Origin: Styela clava
Taxonomy: Eukaryota > Chordata > Ascidiacea > Stolidobranchia > Styelidae
Direction: 5' to 3'
NCBI RefSeq assembly: GCF_964204865.1
Contig: NC_135252.1
Coordinates: 8,329,383-8,393,382, forward strand
Length of the DNA stretch: 64,000 nucleotides
The stretch's first letter is position 1, and each line of letters opens with the position of its first letter. A program made the position numbers and the translations under genes. The notes below the pieces were generated by a model. The model ran no database searches and was not told the DNA's origin. It saw only the letters and a program-made list of their open reading frames with translations. Below, piece by piece: positions 35,467-47,438 of this stretch.

Positions 35467-37227
35467 ATGAAGGTCAAACCAAATATTTATGTAAAAACTG
35501 CTCCTCAAGAAGATGAAAGTAATCCACCAAGTGCTGACAAGAATCCATATAGAAAAGCGCGCCGGACGACAGAAATTTGGCTACCAGAAGCAAGTACTGC
35601 ATTCAAGTTTTTCATGTCTGCAAATCTTGCCTCCGCTCTTTTGAGTAATATATCTGACTGTGATGAGACTTTCAACTATTGGGAACCTTTGCATTACCTT
35701 ATGTACGGAAACGGTTTTCAAACTTGGGAATATTCACCAGCTTATGCAATACGATCATGGTCTTATATTAGACTGCATTCTATTCTGACTTGGGCCCACT
35801 TGAACTTGTTCAATTCAAACAAGTTGCTTGTGTTTTATTTTATTCGGGCTATGCTAGCACTGTTTTGCTCTTTATCAGAGGTACATTTTTACAAAGGTGT
35901 TGCATTAATGTTTGGGGGTAATGTTGCTCGCATGCTCTTGGTATTTCTTACCTTTGGTTCTGGTATGTTTATATCTGCTGTTGCATTTTTGCCGAGCAGT
36001 TTTTGTATGTATATGACATTTCTAACATTTGGTTCATGGATGCAGGGGCAGTTACACTTTGCTGTTCTATCTGTGGCAGCTGGTGCTATAATAGGTTGGC
36101 CTTTCTCAGCTGCATTAGGAATTCCACTTGCGATAGATATTCTTCTGCGAAGGCGTAGTTATTTTCAGTTCGCAAAATGGTGCTTTGTTGCTTTAGTGAC
36201 TATGCTGCTACCTTGTATGGCAATAGATTCTTATTATTATGGAAAACCTGTTATAGCTTCTTTGAATATTGTTCATTATAATGTATTTACACAACATGGA
36301 CCAGATATTTATGGGGTACAGCCATTGTCATACTATTTACTAAATGGGTTTCTCAATTTTAATTTGGCTTTCATATTAGCCATATTAAGTGGTGGCATTG
36401 TTTTTATTTCTGAACTGTTGATCATGTTGAAAATCAAGGGGTACAAGCCGGCATATATTATTTTTCTATTGTTTTTGACCCCAATGTATATTTGGGTCAT
36501 GATTTTTTTCAGTCAGCCACATAAAGAAGAAAGATTTCTTTTCCCAATTTATCCTTTGATTTGTCTGTCCGCATCAATTGCAGTAGCTACTGTTCAAAAA
36601 TTATATTGCGTATTTAAACTGCATGACTATCTAGATTCTAGATGGATGTCCCTGTCAACACTAGGAATTTACATCATATTATCGCTCTCGCGATCAATAG
36701 CATTATTCCAAGCTTATCATGCACCTTTGGAAGTATATCCGAGTTTAATGATGGTTTCTGAAAATCGAAATTATGAGCATCCAAATATGCGCGTCTGTGT
36801 TGGGAAGGAGTGGTATCGTTATCCATCAAGCTTTTTTCTGCCTGCTAATTTTAGTATGGAATTTATCCAATCCGATTTTCGAGCTCAACTGCCCAGTCAC
36901 TTTGTTGGCTTGCCTCCGGAGGGTTCAAGGCATATTCCGACTGATATGAATGATGCAAATCTGGAGGAAACTTCTAGATATGTTGACAGCGAGTCTTGTC
37001 ACTTTCTTGTTGATTTGTCAATTTCAAAATACTCAATTAATGAACCAAATTATGCACTGCATTCCAAAAATTGGAAACTTCTGAAATCTGTAGCTTTTCT
37101 TGATGTTTCACAGTCGCATAATAAAATATTTAGAGCTTTTTATATTCCTTATATTTTTGAGACCAGAAACCAATTTGGAAATTATGTTTTGCTTCAATCA
37201 AAGAAAAACAAGTTGCCAGAAAAGTGA
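35467..37227 (+). CDS. ALG9: ALG9 alpha-1,2-mannosyltransferase (GT-C fold), intronless
   Basis: ALG9 works in the ER membrane, adding alpha-1,2-mannose from dolichol-phosphate-mannose to the growing lipid-linked oligosaccharide for N-glycosylation. The 586 residues match the family length (human 611) from end to end. The luminal catalytic motif SDCDETFNYWEP lies at 63-74 (D64, D66 and E67 as acidic candidates). Many hydrophobic spans follow, with conserved blocks GWPFSAALG (210-218), IDSYYYGK (253-260), HKEERFLFPIYPLICL (352-367), VGKEWYRYPSSF and PTDMNDANLEE. The ATG at 35467 is the first in frame and just precedes the family's variable N-terminus. The reading frame has no intron although neighbours are split every 50-500 bp. 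ATTAAA at 37234-37239 is a weak poly(A) signal candidate. Confidence 0.95.
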   Translation: MKVKPNIYVKTAPQEDESNPPSADKNPYRKARRTTEIWLPEASTAFKFFMSANLASALLSNISDCDETFNYWEPLHYLMYGNGFQTWEYSPAYAIRSWSYIRLHSILTWAHLNLFNSNKLLVFYFIRAMLALFCSLSEVHFYKGVALMFGGNVARMLLVFLTFGSGMFISAVAFLPSSFCMYMTFLTFGSWMQGQLHFAVLSVAAGAIIGWPFSAALGIPLAIDILLRRRSYFQFAKWCFVALVTMLLPCMAIDSYYYGKPVIASLNIVHYNVFTQHGPDIYGVQPLSYYLLNGFLNFNLAFILAILSGGIVFISELLIMLKIKGYKPAYIIFLLFLTPMYIWVMIFFSQPHKEERFLFPIYPLICLSASIAVATVQKLYCVFKLHDYLDSRWMSLSTLGIYIILSLSRSIALFQAYHAPLEVYPSLMMVSENRNYEHPNMRVCVGKEWYRYPSSFFLPANFSMEFIQSDFRAQLPSHFVGLPPEGSRHIPTDMNDANLEETSRYVDSESCHFLVDLSISKYSINEPNYALHSKNWKLLKSVAFLDVSQSHNKIFRAFYIPYIFETRNQFGNYVLLQSKKNKLPEK

Positions 37228-38002
37228 CCTCAAATTAAATTTTATTGAGGTCTATATGTTAGTTGCATCACCCTGACTTTTAAGATAAAAATGAAACAAG
37301 GGTTTGGAGTCAACAGGCAACCATACTCTCTATATATATACTTTGATTGATTGCTTTAGCACGTTAACTAGTTGTTGATGTCTACTTTTTTATCTTGCTG
37401 GATTGTTTCATTTTGTCCAGGTTATTTAATTAACACTTGTTTGTCAGTTTGGATATCTTTGATTTATTCATGTTATGAGGGTTTTTTGTTTTCGTCGAAA
37501 AATAAATTATTTCATATAAATTTAATGCTAAATTTGTATAATTGTACTATACCGCAATTTCCGACCTCAACCCCTTGCAAAAGGCAAGGGCTTTTATATG
37601 ATGATGATTCATAAATGACTGCCCAGTGATCTTTGAGTGATTCAGCAAGACTACACTAGTTTAGAAGATGTACCGTACATTAAGTTATTATCCTAAACAC
37701 TTTGCTAGCGATTTTGGTATCTTTCCGGATACATCCTAATTTGTGATAATTGTGCCGCCTTGAAATCTCAAGTGTTTGCTCAACCGCAGGTATCCTGAAA
37801 AGGTGTTGCCAGCAAAAACAAAAATTTTTTTATCTTTCACTAGGTCTTTTATGGTAGCTAAAAACTTTCTCTGATCGTGATATGCCGATTGTGGAATTCA
37901 TTTATTGTAGTTACAGCAGACTCGGTGTCAGATTTCTGTCAAACTTTGCCCCGGTCCCAAATTTAGGATATGATGTGTTTATTTTAATCTCATCGAAAAG
38001 TT

Positions 38003-38226
38003 GGATGGATGCAAATGTCCGTGCAAGGTGTATATTTGGGAAAATGCTCGTTACCACACCTTTGATTGCACTGCAAGGGTTCGCATTCCCCTGGCCTGGG
38101 GTATAGGTATAATATGAGAGAAAATTGTTGGACTTCTCGCGGGTTCAGGGCTTCTTCCAATGCATCTGCAACAGCACACCAGTCCCATATACGGCCGTTG
38201 TACATCTCTCCCCCGAGATAAATATA
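38003..38226 (+). repeat. tRNA-derived SINE, diverged copy 2
   Basis: Diverged from the copy at 39433 but keeps the order: GGGAAAATGCTCG, the B-box-like GGGTTCGCATTCCCC, and the tail CCCCGAGATAAATATAAT. Several internal deletions make it shorter. Confidence 0.55.
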
Positions 38227-39432
38227 ATATGAATATCTCCATTCTGAAAACTCAAGGATGCGACATTAGGGGTGTACATGGGTACATAGACAATAAAGCC
38301 ACCACAGGGATATAAAAATTATGTTTTAAGTTTGTTTTTTTTTGCACGTAAAAGTATATGTAGAAGAAGAAGCTTTCACGGTAAACAATGGGTGCATCAA
38401 CGGGCCTTCAGCGGCCAAAAATTATCAGTGCATAGTCATAACTGCTCCCTACTAACATGACTCCGTGACTGTCATCATGTATTTAAAGATGACTCGTGGC
38501 TCTAAAGACTTCTCGTGAAGGTAAAATCATAATTGATATATCCATGTTTAATAATGCTGAGACATAAAAAATAAACAATCCAAAAGGCGAAAATATGAAG
38601 CACGTTACATTTAATTCCCAATTCTCTTTGCACTGTGCCGCCAAGAAACAAAAGTGTGACGGGACCGAATTTATTCCTTTTATATTATTTTACTTCTTTA
38701 TAGTATCTTAGGATACGTTAGTATGTGGAGACACAGCTATGGTTTCGAAAAATGTATTTTCCGCTGAAGTAGATTACTATACTTGGTCGACTACGAGCAC
38801 TCTGTTCCCGTGACCCTGTTTTAGTATTGCACCACCCCTTTCTAGTCTGGCTGCTGTTTGAGGTGAGGTCGGGCGTACTTTCGCTGCTCTGTTGTATCTG
38901 ATCAATCCGTGCTTTTCTGCCGGCTTGTAAAGTTATTTATTTGCAGCACCGGACTATTGAACATAATGTGTACCCTGGCAGACAAGGAAATCTTCTTAAG
39001 GTGTACAGACTTAGCGAGCATACTTATTCCTGAAACCGCGACGCTGCAGAAGCAAGTACTCACTAACATGTATGAATATTACTTGTCACAAAATTTATTC
39101 TATCACAGAAGTCTGATTGAGATTTACATTTCAATTTGAGTCAGTAAAAATAGCGCTAAATTATTGTACTGACCCATCGCCATACGTGTGTTTGGTATCA
39201 AGTAAAGTGATAACTTGAAGTTTGTTTTCATTAATTTTTTTTCATAATAATTATATTCCACTTGCCAAACCTTTTTTTCAATCTAAAGTGTATTAATTAA
39301 AGTCTAATTGGCAGTTTAATGTTCGAGCTGTTATTTGGTGTTTTGCAATTTTTTGCTCTCGATTTTTTGTTCCTTCGGCAGACCACAAAAGATTCCTGGG
39401 ATCCATGACGTAGCTTTCAATATTAATCAAAG

Positions 39433-39732
39433 TGGCTCGGCGGTGTGGCGCATCGTGCTAAGCGTTAGGAATACGCTCGCCACCGCATCCCTGATTACCC
39501 TTCGTGGGATCGCAGGTTCGATTCCCATGCGGGGATGATCATGTGGTTCACGTAACCGCTGGTCGGTTACGGCTGCTTCCTCCACCATCAAGTCCTTGCT
39601 TCCGAAAACAAATAACCGGCTAACTAATCCCATTACCCGACTGGACTGGTAACCGGACGAGAGGCCGTGGTTCGCCATATGATTAAGTCGTCTTATCGGC
39701 TTACTTCTCTCCGGGATAAATATGTAAATCCT
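39433..39732 (+). repeat. tRNA-derived SINE, best copy 3
   Basis: About 300 bp. The tRNA-like head contains GCTAAGCGTTAGGAATACGC and a good Pol III B box GGTTCGATTCC at 39515-39525. The body shares GCTTCCTCCACCA, AATAACCGGCTAAC and the 3' end CCGGGATAAATATGTAAATC with copy 1 in the MAP intron. The conserved 3' end may be the part recognised by a LINE partner (inference). Confidence 0.8.
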
Positions 39733-40797
39733 AATGTAAAAGTCGAATCGATAAAACCAGACTACATTTTAACGCAGGGTCGTATTCATGTGAATGAACA
39801 GTTAATGTATGTATGTTTATTTGCGTCAAAATTTAGCAACATCTGCATAATAAATAAACAAGAGAGCTGTGTTCAAACTTATGAACACGAACGCCTAAGC
39901 GAAGCAGTAGTCTAACTTATCTTCCATGAAGTACCTCACATGGTACCGTCAAAAAACTTCCGACATTCGCGCACGAGAGATGTCGCAGAACCACTACATA
40001 ATATTTATATTAATTTTGAAGAGGTTATCAAACAAAATTTCGAATCACATAAATCCCACGGAAAGTTTTGAAATAAATAGAAGTAATAACTTTCTAGCGA
40101 AAAATACAATCTTTAACCACCGGAACTTTCAAAGCAATTGGTCCAGTAGTTGATTAGTAATATGAGTTTTTCATACCAGTTTGGAGAAAAACATCAGCAA
40201 CAGCATATAATAAAAAAATGATCGCCATCCCTTTTAATGAATGGGTTAAAAATAAAGTTTCATGGTAGAAATTAAGACCGTGAGGCTTATATATTTCAAT
40301 AAAGTTTGCATCAACGAGAAACATAATCAGGGACGTGCCAAACTTTTCTGCTGCCCGGAGCGAGTTTCTGGTAAGGATGCCTTATACGTATACCTAACTT
40401 CAAAAATATTTCGGGGGATAAACAGATTACACTGGCCAACAATTTTTTACTTTTCGAATGTTGTTTAGATTTTTGCAACTGATTTGGGGTATTTTGGCAC
40501 TGCTGAATCCGAAAATAACATCCGTTTCTCTCCATCAGGTCAAGTTTGTGCGTTTCAAAAAATCATCCCGATTGACAAAATTGATTACATTTATGTGTCA
40601 TTATGATTTATGACGTCATTTTGTCAGCACACATACTAAAAAAAGAAAAAAAATTATTTGTCCAACAATATATATTGATTATGAGATGGAAACATCGATT
40701 AATAAAAACTGAATGATGCTCATTGATAAAGAAAAGTAATGGAAAATGTAAAAAAAAGTTTGTATTTCAAATCGGAGTGATAAATACAAGCCAGATG

Positions 40798-43700
40798 TAT
40801 GGTGGCCCATCGTTGTCACGCGTAAAATTAAAAAAAAAAAATGAAAAAATAAAATGAAAAAGCGAAAATAAAAAAAACATAAAAATAATTGAAAAAAAAT
40901 AAATGAAAAAAAAAAATAATTAAAAAAAAAAAATTGGATAAAAAGAAAATAAAAAGGTTGACAACGATGGTCCGCCTCGTGGCCCATCGTTGTCACGCGT
41001 TTTTATTTTTAGAAAATTTGATGCTGCTTGGGACCAACGTTGTCAGGCTTAATCCTACACGCACGAATGTGTTTCCTGGGTTTCTAACTCACTACTGATT
41101 TTCATGAGCAATATTCAATAAATTCAACATGAAAATGTTCTATGAATTCTCCATGCTACAAGTTCAACCACAAGCAATATATTTATAATAATGATAAGAG
41201 AATATAGAATTGAATACGAAAATTTGTTTTTACGTGTAGAAGGTAATTTAATTGGAAAATGCTGCTTAACTGCTCAGTTGTCCGGACACTCGTGCGATGC
41301 CGGTACGGTACCGTCTGACCGTACCGGTACCCATGCAATCACTCATGAAAGAATGGGAGATACGGATAGTCTCGTAGAATATAGACTACTGAAACACTCT
41401 CTGCGCCTGCCCCATACCGTACAGCCGTAACGTACCGATCCAGACAAATGATAAATCGCCCGTGCTCAACCATTTATTTCAATCCATACCTCGACTCACT
41501 ATGCAACTCTGACGTCACTCCATAAGGCTACAGGCGAAAGATTGTATTTCATGATACGCTCCAATGCACATATTTCTCGTCGCCTTTCGTGACCGTTTTC
41601 CGCTCGCTTTTGCTACTCGGCGTTTTCTTTACGTGTAGTACCTTCCTATTTGCGCCTGTAACGAAAGAAAATAATCCTTATATTTAAGAAGATTTGCTCA
41701 CTTGGAAAGCTGGAATCACAGACAAGCTGTGAAGAGTAATTCTGGACATCATAGACGTTTTTTTATCAGAGAAGATTACGAACGCGATAGCGTAAAGATT
41801 CGTGTGGAACATTTTGCTGATAATGACAAAGTTTAAAGTTAGTAATTTTAATGTTTGCGCTTAAACATTGAAATTTCATTTAAAGGGGGTGTCATACAAA
41901 ACAGCAAAACTGTTTTTACTTCTTTTTACGGTGCTGTGGTACAATTCCATAACACAAAGTTTGCACCTATCGAACTTGCTTTAGTAGGTGAATTTATTAG
42001 ACATATTACATATTCAGTTAATCGTAGGTAACATTTCTGGTACATAATGCCCCGTAGATAGGTTTGTGCCTAAATTTAGCTCATAGCTCACTAATTAATA
42101 TTATCTTCGATGCAGGAGGTTGCAGGGCTGAATTCAACTTTCAGCCTTACCGATCACCTGACGATGCTCATTTAGTTTGGCTCGAGCAAGTCCTCTTGAA
42201 AGACTTGTGTGAATGGGAACTACCTATATGTTTTGCCTTCCTCCGATTTTAGAAGACAAATTTATTCTGAGGGATTTCGCATATAATTCTCATTGATTGT
42301 TGGCTGTTTATAATTTCTATTAATTGTGAATTCTGATCATAACAAAGAGTTAAAAAATATTTTACGTAATTTACTAGCACCTTTTTCTTGTCAGTACTCC
42401 AAGCTGAGGTAATAAACAAGACAATACATTTATGTCATCTGGAAGCAAAATATGCACACTAATTAAAAGTTTGACACATTGAGATAATACACCATGACAG
42501 GAAATAAAAGTTAAAGATATATATGACCATCACATGGTAATTAAAATTAAAAAAAAATAATAGGGGCTGTGGAGTAGGAAAAGTTCAAGACAAAGAAAAG
42601 AACAAAAGTTCATAGCTCATGAACTCTCAATTTTGCCCCCATTGCTTTGTGAAAGCCAATATATTCCGAGTGGCTGAATTGGTTTACCTTTATGATAGCA
42701 ACGATTTTGTATTCAATATAGCGAGTTTTTTTTTCAATTTATTTGAAGTGATATTATTTTCCAAAGCAATGCTTTAATCATCTAGATCAGTGGTGTCAAA
42801 CTCATGGGTTTTCGAGAGCCGCATTGCATTTTGAAAATTGTAAAAAGGGCCGCAAACAGTTTTTTATAATGTATACTTGAAAGATAATTTCAGTTTGTGA
42901 CATATATTGTGATGCAACTAAACAGTTGGATTAAGTTTTATTATTTTCTTCAATTTCAAATGCAATTACATATTAATATTTGCATTCCACTATTATTGCA
43001 AGTTACTGTATTTTTTACAAAAAATCATAAAATTCTATGTACAACCATCAAAATTATTTTCAAACAAGCTTTAGATAAGGAAAGAATATTACATACACTT
43101 AATCTAAATATATGGACCTAAAATTGACAAAAATACTACAGTATAAACTCATTGTTTTTTTAATTACATTTGTCCTGACGTTTGGCATCTTTTATGTGTC
43201 ACCAGCATACTAAGGCCAGGCTGAAATGATTTTATAGTACCAACTCTAACTAACGAGGCCACATGATCATGGGTTAATCTGGATCTTTGTGAATGTCTTA
43301 TTAATTCCAGTAATGCAAAAAAGTTACTTTTATCATTTCATGTATAGATCAGTAAAAGAACAAATGACAGATTTTTTCGACAAGACATTTCGCACCACAT
43401 TGCGTGGCATAGGATTGCTTGAATTATTATTGATATTGATTTTAGTAAGTCGTTGTATAATTATATTAATATACAAACACCTGGAAATTTTCTGTTCGAA
43501 GTTGGTTTTCGAATTTGTCATATTGACTGCTGAGCTTATTGTGTTTTTTCATTGTATTGATGGAAATATGACAAATTAAACAATGTGCTTCAGAATTTTG
43601 TGAAAAGCAGTTTGTTACAACTCTCATTTTCTTCGAAAATGCCACCTTCTTCATGTACTTTGCGTTTAATTTAATTACTCAAGTGTTTTATTCAATTATT

Positions 43701-45980
43701 CTTTTGCAAGCTTGATGTGTATTCTTAATTGGGTCAAATTGTGGAAAAAAAAAATTAATATTCCAAAACTACTTTCAGTAAATTGTTTTCTGTGTGAATA
43801 ATCAATTTCACTTTAAAAGGTTTGAAAAATCTGTTACATTTAGATAAAAAAAAACTTCCAAAATACTATTATAATTATTGTTAAGCGTTCGAGGGCCGCA
43901 CTGGAAGTTCTCTGGGGCCGCGAGTTTGAGATCCCTGGTCTAGATTGAAGTTGTCCAAAAAATATATGATAGTATTTTATCATGAATGATGATTATACCC
44001 CTTCCGGAATTTCTTCTATAGTACTACCAAAAGTTGATGAACCAAATATAACACAGGTGCAGTGAGTTACCCGTAATCCTCATTTTCCAAAGCTGTTTTA
44101 AGTATGTCTGGCGTGTTTTGTGCCTTTTTACAAATAAGACCGAGTATGCAATTTTACGCTTTGGAATTTTTAGTTATTTTTCTCAAGCCCTGCAGGATGT
44201 GGAGGCCATACACAACTCTACCGGAGGGTCAAATGTCTTTGCATGCATTCATAGGTTGTTTATCTATTGCAGAGTACTCCTTCTGCTATAGTTGTCCTGT
44301 GAATAAACAATAGGAAATTGAGATTAGACGAATAGTTGAAAGTTTTGCTTTATGTCGGCTTAATTTCTTGATTGATATACTTACTATTTCTGCTATTGCC
44401 TCTTGTGCTGCAGGAGTCTCACAATGCTTAGACAGGTTTGTCCACAACTTTCACATATGAAGAAAGAGAGGAGATTTATTAATTTTTGTTAAGAATTAAT
44501 AAAGCATTCTATATGATTTAGAATGGAAAAGCTAATAAATCCAATATCTCATGTTTTATGTAAAAAATATTTCACTGAATTTGGTATATAAATCAACTAA
44601 GAAAAGGGTTTAGTCAGAAAATTACAAGCATTCGTGGCTCCAAATACTTGAGAGATCAGACTATACAATATAGACCGGTATGAGTGAAATGTTAGGTGAA
44701 CTTGTTAACACTTTGATTCAATACGCAAATAAAAGTGAATGCGCAATAGTATGTTACAATGAGCAGCAATCAACAATGAGTATATATCCTCACTGATTAA
44801 AAAAATCTAACTTGAGGTGCATGAACTATTTGAAACCATAAGGGGTAAGTAAATATGTAATTTCGGCAAATGAGCAACTACGTACCGTACTGAATTAATA
44901 ACTTCGTAGTATTTGACAAAGGCTGGCTTTCCCACATGTACTTAACAGTGCGATGCCCGGGTGTGATATACAACAATAGTATTAACCTTACCTTTTTTCG
45001 ATTTCCTTTTACCTTAACTTTCCAAAATATCATTAAAATCGACAACAACTGTCAAAGCAGGCACGAACACCATTCGTGCTACGCCTTGAAAGCAGCACAC
45101 ATCCGCTCGTTTTCGTCTCGTCAAGTATGTGCATTGGAGCGTGCTATCGAATACGATCTTCGGACAAAAATGCCGGAGTTGCGCATCATGTTGTTAAATG
45201 TCATTGATTCTACTAGGATCGAGGTATGGATTGAAATAAATGGTTGAGCACGGGCGATTTGTCTGGATCGGTACGTTATGGGGCAGGCGCAGAGAGTGTT
45301 TCAGTAGTCTATATTCTACGAGACTATCCGTATCTCCCATTCTTTCATGAGTGATTGCATGGCTACCGGTACGGTCAGACGCAAAGCGACTATAACCGAC
45401 TACCGGTATTTGGTAAGACGGTACGGTACCTGCATCGCGAGTGTTCAGATAACTAAGTAGTTAAGCAGCATTCTCCAATTAAATTACCTTCTACACGTAA
45501 AAACAAATTTTCCGAATTTTCGTATTCAATTCTATATTCTCTTATCATTATTATAAATATATTACTTCTTGTTGAACTTGTAGCATGGAGAATTTATATA
45601 ACATTTTCATATTGAATATTGCTCAAGAAAATCAGTAGTGAGTTGGAAACCCAGGGAACACATTTGTGCGCGTAGGATTATGCCTGACAACGTTGGTCCC
45701 AAGCAGAAGCAAATTTTTCTAAAAATAAAAACGCGTGACAACGATGTCAACCTTTTTATTTTCTTTTTATTCAATTTTTATTTAATTTTTTTTTTTTTTT
45801 CATTTTTTTTTCCGTTTTTTTTCGTTTTTATTTTCAATTTTTTTTTTTTTAATTTTAATTTTTTTTATCATTTTTTTTTTCAATTATTTTTATGTTTTTT
45901 CACAACTATTTTTTTTATTTTTGGTTTTTTATTTTATTTTTTATTTTCAATTTTACGCGTGACAACGATGGGCCACCATA
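40798..45980. mobile_element. 5.2-kb element with terminal inverted repeats of about 0.8 kb
   Basis: The ends TATGGTGGCCCATCGTTGTC and their complement are flanked by a 6-bp duplication CAGATG (40792-40797 and 45981-45986). Inverted similarity runs inward about 780-880 bp (40798 to about 41580, and about 45110 to 45980), through an A-rich / T-rich stretch and then mixed sequence. The motif CGTTGTCA or its reverse recurs near both ends, at about 40811, 40959, 40989 and 41038 on the left and 45685, 45736 and 45960 on the right, like transposase-binding sites. No transposase frame is seen in the core, which holds a hAT insert. Six-bp duplications occur in Maverick/Polinton and Dada groups, among others; I do not assign a superfamily. 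Confidence 0.8.
42788..43937. mobile_element. Non-autonomous hAT element inside the long-inverted-repeat element
   Basis: Ends CAGTGGTGTCAAACTC and the complement of GAGTTTGAGATCCCTG are typical hAT termini. The 8-bp flanks ATCTAGAT and GTCTAGAT match at 7 of 8. GGGCCGC blocks lie just inside both ends. The 1150-bp interior has no recognised coding sequence. Confidence 0.8.
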
Positions 45981-46384
45981 CAGATGGACTCGACATCTAA
46001 TACTCCAGAAAAAGCGAATTACGTCATCTTTCAAACGAGATAAGAGTGGCCGTTTGGGGCGAAGTGATGACAAGCTTGTTTACGCACCGAAAACGATTGT
46101 GAACTCGCTTAAATTACTTTCTTTAAGTAATAACAGATTCATTGTATATTTCTTAGCTTTCAAACACTTACAGATATAAAATTCGTAGAATTTTAAATAT
46201 GCTAAAGAAAAGTGACGCGAAAACGGGGTCACAAACGCTCGGACAAGTATATATCATGCTTGAAAATGACGCAAAAATTGTCTTATTGACATACGTCCAC
46301 GAAAAGACGTATAGAGAAAGAATATTAACTCTTACTGACCAATCATATTAGAGCCATAGTTATGTTACACATAAGTGTCATGCG

Positions 46385-46855
46385 CTAATTCATAGTTTAA
46401 AGCCTGGCACATGTAAGTGAAGCAGTCACCATAACGTGTCGTGTCGAGAGCCTTAGTAAACTGCTTGACCAAGCCGAGCATAATGAGCAGTGGAGGGAAG
46501 AGTATTCAACCAGAGGGTTATTGATGACGCTCCTTTCTTTGCAATGCACCGGTTTCTCCCACCGTGATGTGGCACTCTAAGCTTGAGCAAAAGCTGCACA
46601 ATATCGGATCGGCACAGTAAACCAAATCCTTCTCTTCCGAGAAAAAATGGAGGTATTCTTTATGCCTGTTGCAGAAGAAGCTGATGTAAGTAAGTACTGT
46701 CAGAAAGAAGATTTTTTCCTTTAATCTGGAAGCTAACAGTTTGGCAATCCGAGGTCGCGAACGAGATCATTTAACTCCTTTTGGGAAAATTGATGTGGAG
46801 CATCATCTTCAAAATCCATTTCTCCTTCTTCGTATCCTTTGAAACTGGAGGTATC
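46385..46855 (-). pseudogene. Decayed transposon-associated ORF
   Basis: The minus strand shows fragments in different frames in a consistent order: QKELNDLVRDLGLP, then LASRLKEK, then EYLHFFSEEKDLVYC, then, after an apparent internal deletion, LGLVKQFTKALDT. I recognise these as blocks of a repeat-associated protein family seen in many invertebrate genomes, whose name I cannot give. At least two frameshifts and in-frame stops rule out function. Confidence 0.6.
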
Positions 46856-47149
46856 TTCGTTGCTAATTAAGGTCTTCTAATCTAAACGAAGCCATCTCAT
46901 TCACTCACAAAAGAATAATAAGTAAAGATATTCATCAATTAACTTACACAGAAGATAGAATAAACAAAGAAGGCAAGATTATCAATGAACACGTTGCCAT
47001 GATTAACAAGATTGCAAGATTCTACACGAAACGAATTGTAAAAAACAAAAATAAATCAATGACTAAAGATCAAACACTTTCAAAAGTTAACCCGGTCCAT
47101 AAGCAAAAAAAACGTATTCCACACAGCATTTTACCCCTACCAATCTCTT

Positions 47150-47438
47150 CTAACATGCGTAAATGTGAACGTCAAGAATTTCTTTTCGATGCTAATCAAA
47201 GATAAACTGACAGGCGCTAAGTCGACATCGAAGACCTCAAATATGTTTTTATCTGTTTAAACTTTGAAAAAGATCGTTCGCAACTAGCAATTGAGTAGTC
47301 AATTGTGAGTATTAAACAATATTATGCAATGCACAAAGATGGGAAAACATCCCAGCCAAGCTCAACAAATGTAGCGAGAAAATCCTCATCATTTTTTGGA
47401 AAATCTCTTTTTCCACGTATACGTTTTAGCAGTGGCAT
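47150..47438 (-). pseudogene. hAT transposase C-terminal (dimerisation) pseudogene
   Basis: The minus strand from an ATG at 47438 reads FPKNDEDFLATFVELGW, and after a stop and a frame change CERSFSKFKQIKTYLRSSMS. The latter matches the hAT C-terminal dimerisation motif (ERSFSKLKLIK..LRS.M). Downstream RLS and further stops follow. The part is too divergent to link to the transposase at 1-989. Confidence 0.75.

Larger units (their letters stand above)
37228..40791. other. Intergenic region with SINEs, no gene seen
   Basis: Downstream of ALG9 the region carries two SINE copies (38003-38226 and 39433-39732). A hAT-like start CAGGGACGTGCCAAAC lies near 40329 without a found partner. Small open frames such as 38909-39139 have no recognised domains. 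Confidence 0.5.

Noticed and set aside
39433..39540. Functional tRNA gene
   Set aside because: The segment has a B box but lacks a clean cloverleaf and is repeated with a common non-tRNA tail, so it is a SINE.
40329..40400. hAT terminus CAGGGACGTGCCAAAC
   Set aside because: No inverted partner or duplication was found, so it is mentioned only in the region description.
45638..46000. Plus-strand open frame of 120 codons rich in Phe
   Set aside because: It is the T-rich terminal arm of the long-inverted-repeat element read as codons.
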